DNA of 20,285 nucleotides from Clostridiaceae bacterium (GTDB lineage Bacteria; Bacillota; Clostridia; Acetivibrionales; DUMC01), in the NCBI GenBank assembly GCA_012512865.1, contig JAAZDH010000111.1:1-20285 (forward strand). The letters are read 5' to 3'. The position numbers and the translations under genes are program-made. Positions 5,708 to 14,500 of this stretch are shown here, piece by piece. The notes under the pieces are model-generated. The model was given only the letters and a program-made list of their open reading frames with translations, searched no databases and was not told where the DNA came from. Positions within the stretch are counted from its first letter, which is position 1. Each line of letters begins with the position of its first letter.

Positions 5708-8700
5708 TCATTTCCGTCTATAACTGCCGAATTTAGGTAACTTACTCCTAATTCCTGTTCAACGAGATACCTGAGCATTCTTTCAAGTTCTTCGTCTATC
5801 GGGCTTGTCCCGGTATCCTGCTCTCCAGGCGCATCCCCATCTCCCGGCAAATCCTCATCAGTTTCGCCTTCACCTTCATCTTCACCTTCTCCTTCTTCTT
5901 TATCTTCATCTTTCGTGGTATCACGGCCGCTATCGTCCTCGTAATCCTCATCTTCATCATCTTCGATGACGGGTGTCGGTCCATAACCCGAGCTTTCGTC
6001 TACTCCTGGGGTAGCAGCAATTTCGCCTACTTTAATAAGGACCGCATCCTCGAATGCATATTCCTCCGATACGCTAAAGGCAGCCTTCACTACGATTTCA
6101 CCTTCACCTTTTGCCTCCAGCACGCCGTCCGGGCTTATTGTCCCTAAATTCTCTCCTGCCATGATACTCCACTCAACATACCTGTTGTCAATTAGATGTG
6201 CTATCCCATTTTCATCAATGCCAAACAAGCTTAAAGCCAGTGTATCCCCGGGCTCAATTTCAAAGCGGGCTGAACTTTGGGCAAGGAACATGTTCATTCC
6301 GCCTGAGCCGGTATCGTTCTCATCCGCCTGGCGTATTTCAACCCTGTCAAAGGTTGATACCAGGTCCTTCGCAACAATGGCTCTATATTCTGTTTTGTTC
6401 CCTGCTTCATCGACTGCTTCTACTACAACTTCCCGTTCCATGTAATTACCCATCGGCAATTCCACATCAAACAAACCTTCGCTGTCCAGCTGCACGACAT
6501 TGCCATTAACGCTGACAATGCTGTCTACATCCGCCACTCCCCTCACAGGAATTACGGAATAAACCGTGATCCCAGGGGCCGGGCTTTCAATTTTCAGTTC
6601 AGGAGCAACCGTATCACTTACTATTGTAATACCGGCAGTTGAAAGGTCGCCGTTTTCATTGACCGCATATACGGTTATTGCATTTTTTCCTTCTTCCAGC
6701 AATATTTCGCCCTGCCAGCTGCTGCCATTGAAATTAGCATGCAGTACATCATTAACATATACCTCTGCTTGTACATGCTGGTCTGAAACAACCTTTACGG
6801 AAACCTTGTCCTTGTTTACAAGATAATACTTGCTTCCATCGGCATCAGCCTTCTCCTTCACCTGTCCACCCGCTGAGCTCAATTCAAAGGTTAATTCAGC
6901 CGGGTCAGGCTCCGGCAGGTATACTATATCCGAGTAAACCGTTTCGCTGAAATGCGTAGCCCCCTCCACGGTTTTATATGCGGTCATGGACACTACGTAG
7001 CTGCTGCCCGGTACCATTCCTACCAATTCTTTTTTTCCATCTTTTTCTACTTCAAAGACACCGCCGACCAGCGTCTGGTCTACATTTCCTTCAACCTTGG
7101 CAGGACCCGTATTCCCCAGGGGATTTTTATTTCCATCAAGCAATTGGATATAGTATCCTTCCGCGTCCGATGATTTATCCCACTTGACATCAAATAAACC
7201 GTTTCCTACCGGCGTTACCTGTATATTTGTCGGCGGCTCCGGCTGGTGGGGGTCAATAACGGTTATGCTTTCCATGCTGTACATGCCGGGGTAATTCGTG
7301 CCTTCATTATACAGTACCGCCCTTATGTAATACTTTCCTGAAGCCACGCTATCCGGCAGCGTATAAGTAATGCTTCCGCTTGCAGCATCTATCTCGTCAA
7401 CCAGCTTTCTCCCCGCGTCGTTTTCTTTATCGTTGCACAGGTAAAGGCCTATCTTGTCGCCGGCCCTAATATGATCTACTTCCCAATTTACAGTAACTAC
7501 ATGATCATTATCTTCGTCTTGCTGTACGGTCACATTCTTTAACGACGGCGGAACCGTTACATCCATGAGGGTTGAAATAATCGGCTTGTCCGATACGACT
7601 CTCCAATTCCCGTTAATCGGATTCTGGATCGATACAAAGATTCTTCTTTCAACAACGCCGGAATCACTTTCTTTAGCGAGTATTACCTGCACCAGGTAGT
7701 TTACGTCTTCAGTCAATTCATACGGATTGCCTTCTGGGTCGTAAACCTGGATGTTGGGTACCTCTTCTCCTTCATACATGAACTCCAGCAAGGCAATTTC
7801 CTGGTCCTGGATATTAATTATATGCTCAGTGCTGTCTGATGAAGCCAGGATTATGGGCTGTGCAGGATCCATCCACTGCAAGTCCCCGTAAAGCCCCTTT
7901 TCTCCTGCCATTGCAAGGTAAGCCGGCCCCTTCGGGCGGGTCTTCTTGACCTTGTCGGCGGAAGAAGCCACCCTCTTGATATTGCTTCCATATACAAATC
8001 TTCCTTCGAACTCCCCGGTTTCATCATTAACATAATCTTCAACGGCTAATGCATCGATAAACTGCAAGCCCGGCGGGATGCCACCTCCTGCACCTGCCAT
8101 GGCCGTTTCCATGCCAACCCGGAATGTCGGAAGGCTTTCTCCCCATACATACTCAATGGAAACAGGTATCCCTATAATGGCTATCCCCGCATATACCTTT
8201 TCGGTGCTTAATTCCACCTCGGCAGACAACAATTCCTTGCCGCCAACCAAGGGAACTTTCTCGGGAATTTCTATCGCTGCTTTTGCTCCGCCCCCGAATG
8301 CAACGGGCCCGAATATCCCCTTCTTCGATTGATCGTACTCGAAGAATACGTAGGCTTCTCCCTTGATGATATCAAAAATTTCTAGTTTTGCACCTGCCCT
8401 AATAGATATGCCAAAATCATCAAGGGAATCTTTAAATAGGATATACCCGTAAAATTCTTTTAGTATCTCAAATTTTAAAATTTTAAGTTTCCCGGAAAAC
8501 TCGATTCCCCTGGCAGACATCTCAAGGGTTATATCATCTCCCTCCACCACCTGCGCAATGGATATGCCGCCAACTAAGACTAGCTTTAAAGGAGGCAGGA
8601 TGTTATAATTACCTACTACGGTATCATACAGGTTCTTAAATCCTCCGCCTCCCTTGGTAATATAGGCAATCACCACGGGAGGGATAAGGGGAATACCCGG

Positions 8701-11313
8701 TTTTCCACCCACTACAAATAGGAAGTTATCCGGTATTGGTATACCGCCATCCAAAAAGCGCAAGGTAAATAAACCGTATAATTCTATGACCTCAAATTTT
8801 ACTTCGGCTTCAATCTCGTATATGTGTTCGATTGTATCTATGGCTACCTTACCTTTCGCGCCAACATTCATACCCGGCACAAAATCCTTTGGCAGTCCTA
8901 TCTCGCCTTCAGCTTTTAAACCGATAAAACCAAACTTATCTTTATCATCTAATCCAAAACGCGCCTCTTTGACACTGACTCCAAACCCGGCGCTTTCATC
9001 ATCATCGTCGTCATCATCATCTTCATTGTCTCCTCCCCCGCTGCCTCCTCCATTCTTGTCATCCTCTTCATCCTGCTTTCCTCCAAGATTCAAGTTCAGG
9101 GTGCCTCTAAAGGAAACAGACCTGTCACCAATAATGGCATTTTCTATTTCAACGGGGAAGAAACTGATTCTCTGGATAATTGAAAGGGATTTTAATACTT
9201 CCCATTCAATTTCTATGGGAAGTTGGTCTTCTTCTTCTTCCGCATCAAGGGAATACTCGTTTCCATCCACCAATTCTATGGAGAACTCACCTCTTACAAA
9301 GGGGAAATTGGGGATTGACAGTATTCCGTTGCCTGCTATTTCTATGTAATCATCCGTGTGAAGAAGGTCCTTTTGATTCTTACTTATGGTTATCTTCTGG
9401 GAGGCTTCCCCGTAAGTACTAATCATCATCTCTGATGTATCGAAACGAATAACAGAGTTAATTGTGCTTCCGGGGCTTATTTCATACACGCTGCCGTTAT
9501 CGCCCGGTATTTCCTTGACTTTGCCCCTGAACTCTAGTAATACAGTTTTCTCAAGATTCTCGTATTGTTTTTTCAATTGGGCCAACATGTTTTCATTTTC
9601 AACTGTCACGATAGAATAGACATATTTATCCTTGGTTTTATCTTCATGACCCTCAATAACCAAGATACCATAATTCCTCGATTGATATTCTTTTTTTGTC
9701 GTAAACTCCAGGTCTTTTGAAAGAATACCGTAGGTCTTTGCATCAATTACCAAGGTATATTGGCCCTCGTCGAACTTGTCCCATTCCTCAAAAGCAGAAT
9801 CGTCAAGTATTATATCCATGCTCTTGTCACTGGCTATGTTTATGTTTTCCATGGGAATCAGCCATGTTTTTTCGTCCCTCGTTCTTACAAGGGTCACCCT
9901 CCACCCTGGTTCAACTTTTAGCAGGTCAAATCCGGTTCCGTTAACCCTTATAGTTTTCACCGGTTCATAGAGATACACTTTGCCAGGTACAATATTCATG
10001 ATTTGTACCTTGGGCGGCTGGCCAGTCAAGGCAGGCATGATCACGTAGTTTGCCATGATCATTTCCTGGAATCCTTCTGCCTGGACGCTTACGTTAAACT
10101 GTGCAACCTTGTAACTACTTTGAGGCTTTGGCCTTACCCTCCAGGTTACCGTCCTTAATTCTCCTGGTCCTATAAAAGGAATGGTCTGCACGGCACTTTG
10201 ACCTTCCACCAGTTCCAGCTGCTCCGGCAAACCCAGCGTTACTTTTGCATCTGAAAGGTATTGCCCAGTTTCCCTGCCGTTATCAATTTCAGCGCTGATT
10301 TCAAATTCTTCCTCAACGTAACCGTCTTTTTTCTCGTTTACGGTGAGTTTCTGCGGGGCAAACACCTGGAGCCCGTATTTAGCCTTTTCCTGCCTTAAAT
10401 TCAAGTTACCCAGGCCGTAATACGTCTCAAAGACAATTTCTTTGCCCGGTGAAAGGCTGACTGGGTTCCAGTACAGTGCCACGGCACTATCGGCACTACC
10501 ATATATATTACGGTCGCTGGTGAAATCCATCTCGCTGTTGACAATATAGTCCCATTTTGTCCTGGAGATTCCTTCCCAGTGGGCTAATATGAGCTTGTCG
10601 GGTCTCTTGTTTCCCCATCCTTCCAGGAAACCATAGGAAATTACCCTGGGAGCTATGGGGTCATCAGCTGCTCTCCAATAGTATGGAATATTGCCCCCCT
10701 CAACTTCGGTTTCTTTATGTATAAATGTGTTTTGTCCCGAAAAGGTGATCGGGGAAGCATCGTTTTCACCCAGCATTGTATCAAGCAAAATTCTTGCTCC
10801 AATACTTACGTGTCTATTCGTAGGATTTTTCACGGTATATGTAACTTTTACGTTTCCCACCTGCGGATTGGTAGGATCCCCTATCAGCTGAAGTGTCTGG
10901 GTTATCTCCAGTCCTTTAATAACCCATGTGGACTGGTTGGTCAGCTGCTGGGAATAGGGTGTAGTTTTGAAGATTCCGTCCAGCCCCAAAAAGCCATACC
11001 TGTTCCCATATATGTAATCTTCCCCGTCAATCCGGAAGGTGGTAAAGGAAGTTTCAGGTACATCCCTTTGGAAAAGCAAGAATTTATTTTCATCCTTGTC
11101 CCTTAAAGGCGAACCTTCACGCGTACGGATGCTGAAACGGCCCGTACTTCCATTTACCGTGATTTCTACGAAGTCATTGTAAATTATTTTATTCGGAACC
11201 TCGTTTGCAGCATTTGCCACAGCTGCAAAGGCAGGCTCAAAAAATATGGAAAGGATTAAAACCGCGGCCAGAAGGTAAGATATGTATATCTTGCATTTAT
11301 TAAACCTCACCAT
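5680..11313 (-). CDS. Giant modular exported protein, N-terminal part of a frameshifted SLH-anchored surface protein
   Basis: About 1,877 residues from ATG 11313-11311, preceded by GAGGGGG at about 7 bases; the TTG at 11328 is upstream of that site and less likely. Numbers here count from that TTG. A signal peptide spans ~6-42 (SYLLAAVLILSIFFEPAFA). Then: a beta-rich domain (~45-310, unassigned), a CARDB-like part (~315-425), an IPT/TIG-like part (~437-545), a Gly/Asp linker (~755-780, eight Asp in a row), an unassigned beta-rich block (~781-1061), two fibronectin-III-like domains (~1260-1480), Ig-like domains (~1480-1660), a Big_2-like domain (~1661-1770) and an acidic Glu/Asp/Gly linker (~1781-1840). 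It ends VIDGNEGLSRVTII at 5680, just where the next module should begin. The SLH repeats continue in the -1 frame, so the intact protein would have ~2,200 residues. It was probably wall-anchored; the function, possibly adhesion or S-layer, is inferred. Confidence 0.85.
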   Translation of the reverse strand: MVRFNKCKIYISYLLAAVLILSIFFEPAFAAVANAANEVPNKIIYNDFVEITVNGSTGRFSIRTREGSPLRDKDENKFLLFQRDVPETSFTTFRIDGEDYIYGNRYGFLGLDGIFKTTPYSQQLTNQSTWVIKGLEITQTLQLIGDPTNPQVGNVKVTYTVKNPTNRHVSIGARILLDTMLGENDASPITFSGQNTFIHKETEVEGGNIPYYWRAADDPIAPRVISYGFLEGWGNKRPDKLILAHWEGISRTKWDYIVNSEMDFTSDRNIYGSADSAVALYWNPVSLSPGKEIVFETYYGLGNLNLRQEKAKYGLQVFAPQKLTVNEKKDGYVEEEFEISAEIDNGRETGQYLSDAKVTLGLPEQLELVEGQSAVQTIPFIGPGELRTVTWRVRPKPQSSYKVAQFNVSVQAEGFQEMIMANYVIMPALTGQPPKVQIMNIVPGKVYLYEPVKTIRVNGTGFDLLKVEPGWRVTLVRTRDEKTWLIPMENINIASDKSMDIILDDSAFEEWDKFDEGQYTLVIDAKTYGILSKDLEFTTKKEYQSRNYGILVIEGHEDKTKDKYVYSIVTVENENMLAQLKKQYENLEKTVLLEFRGKVKEIPGDNGSVYEISPGSTINSVIRFDTSEMMISTYGEASQKITISKNQKDLLHTDDYIEIAGNGILSIPNFPFVRGEFSIELVDGNEYSLDAEEEEDQLPIEIEWEVLKSLSIIQRISFFPVEIENAIIGDRSVSFRGTLNLNLGGKQDEEDDKNGGGSGGGDNEDDDDDDDDESAGFGVSVKEARFGLDDKDKFGFIGLKAEGEIGLPKDFVPGMNVGAKGKVAIDTIEHIYEIEAEVKFEVIELYGLFTLRFLDGGIPIPDNFLFVVGGKPGIPLIPPVVIAYITKGGGGFKNLYDTVVGNYNILPPLKLVLVGGISIAQVVEGDDITLEMSARGIEFSGKLKILKFEILKEFYGYILFKDSLDDFGISIRAGAKLEIFDIIKGEAYVFFEYDQSKKGIFGPVAFGGGAKAAIEIPEKVPLVGGKELLSAEVELSTEKVYAGIAIIGIPVSIEYVWGESLPTFRVGMETAMAGAGGGIPPGLQFIDALAVEDYVNDETGEFEGRFVYGSNIKRVASSADKVKKTRPKGPAYLAMAGEKGLYGDLQWMDPAQPIILASSDSTEHIINIQDQEIALLEFMYEGEEVPNIQVYDPEGNPYELTEDVNYLVQVILAKESDSGVVERRIFVSIQNPINGNWRVVSDKPIISTLMDVTVPPSLKNVTVQQDEDNDHVVTVNWEVDHIRAGDKIGLYLCNDKENDAGRKLVDEIDAASGSITYTLPDSVASGKYYIRAVLYNEGTNYPGMYSMESITVIDPHQPEPPTNIQVTPVGNGLFDVKWDKSSDAEGYYIQLLDGNKNPLGNTGPAKVEGNVDQTLVGGVFEVEKDGKKELVGMVPGSSYVVSMTAYKTVEGATHFSETVYSDIVYLPEPDPAELTFELSSAGGQVKEKADADGSKYYLVNKDKVSVKVVSDQHVQAEVYVNDVLHANFNGSSWQGEILLEEGKNAITVYAVNENGDLSTAGITIVSDTVAPELKIESPAPGITVYSVIPVRGVADVDSIVSVNGNVVQLDSEGLFDVELPMGNYMEREVVVEAVDEAGNKTEYRAIVAKDLVSTFDRVEIRQADENDTGSGGMNMFLAQSSARFEIEPGDTLALSLFGIDENGIAHLIDNRYVEWSIMAGENLGTISPDGVLEAKGEGEIVVKAAFSVSEEYAFEDAVLIKVGEIAATPGVDESSGYGPTPVIEDDEDEDYEDDSGRDTTKDEDKEEGEGEDEGEGETDEDLPGDGDAPGEQDTGTSPIDEELERMLRYLVEQELGVSYLNSAVIDGNEGLSRVTII

Positions 11314-11363
11314 TGAGATCCCCCTCAAACTTTAAACATTTTTAATATGATTTTTATGTTTAT

Positions 11364-11379
11364 TGGGTTTTGAAACCCA
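11364..11379. other. Short perfect hairpin TGGGTTT-TG-AAACCCA upstream of the SLH-protein gene
   Basis: A 7-bp perfect inverted repeat with a two-base centre lies 51 bases before the ATG at 11313. No T-run follows on either strand, so a terminator is not supported. It may be a leader hairpin or an operator. No convincing promoter was found between 11314 and 11573. Confidence 0.35.
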
Positions 11380-11412
11380 TATCCGTGTGCAAAACCTGTA
11401 TTTTCCCTTGCG

Positions 11413-11564
11413 GTGACAGGGGAATGGGGTTTTTGTCACGTCCCCGGGTCACATGCCTCTTTTGTCGAGGTGGTTAGGTGACACTACCCCCGTCCCCTTG
11501 TCACGCTTGTCCTTGTCACGCTTGTCACGCGTACCAGATGACAGGAACCCTGTCCCCCTGTCAC
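11413..11564. repeat. Cluster of three 27-bp GTGACA...TGTCAC elements with CTTGTCACG half-copies
   Basis: Three elements of exactly 27 bp occur at 11413-11439, 11478-11504 and 11538-11564 (the last begins ATGACA). Each is bounded by GTGACA and TGTCAC and has a G-rich or C-rich core with GTCCCC or its complement. CTTGTCACG half-units at 11498, 11512 and 11521, and GTGTCAC at 11565-11571, lie among them. Similar GTGACAGGGGGACGG-type repeats are, from memory, scattered in many Firmicutes genomes; I link them to REP-like elements only by analogy. The cluster starts nine bases after the stop of the upstream giant gene and fills most of the gap, with no intrinsic terminator. Confidence 0.75.
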
Positions 11565-11573
11565 GTGTCACGT

Positions 11574-14500
11574 TTATTGCTGCTCGTATACTATATACAC
11601 GTAAATCAGCCTTGTCTGGCGTTCCTGGTCCTGTACATGGAGAGTATAATACCCGCTTCCCGTTACTTCCAGGTAATTATTCTTTAGCAGGATAGCGTCA
11701 TTTTCCTTGAAATACCTGCTGACTTGTTTGCCTTCGGCATACCTTACTTTTGTTTCGCCCATGGCACCTATAAGCTTGACGCTGATACCGCTTCCATAAA
11801 CTATGATTTCATCGCTTGCATCTTCCTTGGAATTTATGTATACCCTGAACCGTCCTGGTGATACCACGATTGCCCTCCTTGTTACCGTTGTTACATTGCC
11901 CGCGGTATCTGAAACTGAATAAGTAACCGAGTAACTGCCTTCGACGTCAACATTAACGTTTGACTGGACATTTACACGGGATAGTACATCACCGTCAATG
12001 TTATCTACAGCCTCCACATCCGCCAGGTAATCCACCTCCTGGTTTCTCTCCAGTATCAAGTCTTCGCCTTCGAAAAATTTGATACTTGGAGCTTCCCTGT
12101 CTATGTTTGTAACTTCTATTTTTATGGTGTACTTGTTCCCCATTGTATCCTCGACCTCTATCCACTTCACGCCGTTCTGCTCAAATACAACTTCATTGCT
12201 TCCCTCGTTATTCAATATGGTAAGGGGCCTGTCGGCTTCAATCAGCACCGTTACATTATCCCTGGTAGGTTCCGTTGTGCTGTAATTCAAGCTGATCTTG
12301 GCCCTTGATTTATCTATACAATTCACTTCCGCTGTTATTTCTGCCGTGTTGCCCGCCAGGTCCTGGATAAGGAACGTAAAGCTTCCATTTTCGGTGAAGA
12401 CATATTCTTTTTTCCTGCCGTTATTCAAAACATAGAATTCCTCATCGGCGCCCACTATTGCGACCACGTTACCCCGCGTGGTTTCACCGGGACCAAGATT
12501 TGGACTGTATTCTATATACGGAACAGGAGGAGTACGGTCAATACCCCTTGCCACGGCCATTATGGAACTTTCATTGCCGGCCCTGTCCCTTGCCACGAAT
12601 ATAAATGTATCCCCATTACTCTCCTGGTATACACTGCCGCCTCCATCATTTAGTAAAGTCACCGGTTCGTTTGCAGATACGCTGGCCTTTACCATGGTAT
12701 TGGTGGGAATCAACGTCTCATTTCCATCATCCACTACAACATTGGAATACATGACTTTCAGTACCGGCGGTTCCTTATCGATCCTGTCAACTTGAGCCGT
12801 AAGGGTACTCGTGTTTCCAGCCGCATCCCGGAACCTGAAAGTAAATGACCCGTTCTCCGTGAATATATAAGTATTGTTTTCCTTGTCAACTTCATCGTTC
12901 AGCACGATTACAGGTTCACAGGAGTCATCCTCCGCAATGAGGGTAACCACCACGTCCTGGTTGGTCCAAGTGAGCGTGCTGTATTCCAGGCGGCCACCCG
13001 GAGGCGTACGGTCTATCTTACTTATTACGACCTGGCAAGAGCCCTCGTTTCCTGCCACGTCAACAAACTGGAAAGTGAAGGACCCATTATTTGAAAACAC
13101 GTAAGTATTGCTGCCATTATTATTAAGTATTGTAACCGGTTCACTCTCATTGGGGAAGGATATGGTCACGGTAACATTTTCATTGGTCCAAAATTCTTCA
13201 TTCTCGACCCTGTCCTTGCTGGAATATTTAATTTCCGGGTTGGGTGCTTCTTTATCAATGTAATCTATTTTTATGGTCTTCTCTTCAATATTCCCGGCCT
13301 CATCCCGGAACCTGAAAGTATACTCACCGTTTTCCGTAAATACGTAAGTGTTACCCTCGGGATTGAGGAAGGTAACGCTTGAACAATCATCCTTTACCGT
13401 GATGGTTACAGTTACATTCTTATTGGTCCAGCTGGTCTCGCTGTAATATACTTCTTCAACATGGGGCGGCGTTTTATCGATATTCTGGACCACTGCCACA
13501 TCCTCGCCTTCAACACCGGTTTCAAGATCCCTTATTTTAAAGCTTATGCTTCCGTTTTCGTGTAATTTATACACGGCTTGTATTATCAAGCCTTCTTCAT
13601 TTGTTTCGCTACTTACAAGTTCATGATGCCCGTCCACGACAAAATCAAACAGTTCCCCTGGGTTTTCGCCGACAACACTTATCGTTACGGTTACCGCCTC
13701 GTTGGTCCAGTAAGTCGTGCTGTAGCTTATATCCGCTTTTGGCAGGGACTTGTCGATATTGTTTACTTCAGCTATTGCCCTTCCTTCATTACCTGCCAAG
13801 TCTACAAACACAAACTCGAAAGTCCCGTTTTCAGTGAACACATATTCATTGCTGCCATCGGGAGGATTTGTTATAATAACCTCCTCGTTGGTATGCAAGG
13901 TAGCCGTTACCGGCTGGGCTGTTCTTTTCGTAGTGCTGTATGTAATGGTGCCCACCGGTGGCGTATTATCCAGCAAGAACCTATTGCTGCGAACGGTTCT
14001 TTCATTTCCTACTTTGTCAACTGCCCGCACCCATAGGTACCAGTTCCCGTCTCCCTCGCTTTTTTCGACTGTATCCCCTGGAGCTAGGGCTATCCAATCC
14101 TGGGAAGGGCTCGTATCATTTTGTGACCACTGGTAATACATTTCTATTTCTTCCGATGATGTTACATTGTCAGAAGCATTTATTGTAGCTGATACGGATT
14201 GCTTTCTTTCATTAGCGCTTGTCCCATCAGGGTCAAACCAGATGCTTGGCGCTTCCTTGTCAATATTATTTACTTCAACGTAATAATTTCCCTGGTTTCC
14301 CGCCAAATCTCTAAACTCGAAGGTAAAACTCCCGTTTTTCTGGAATTCAAAGAAAGGATTGTTATTCGTATTTGTAATTACTATCTCATCAGCCGGTGTA
14401 AAATTATCGCTTAGAACTATGGTTACCTTGACAGGCTTATTTGTCCATTCTTCCGTGCTATAAGTAACATCAACCACTTCAGGCGGAGTGATATCATATA

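Noticed and set aside
8786..9349. Plus-strand 187-codon frame with a long Ser run
   Set aside because: The Ser run is the reverse reading of the Asp codons in the acidic linker; no independent coding evidence.
11364..11379. Intrinsic terminator after the giant multi-Ig gene
   Set aside because: The hairpin is perfect, but no T-run follows on the minus strand and it lies 195 bases after the stop codon.
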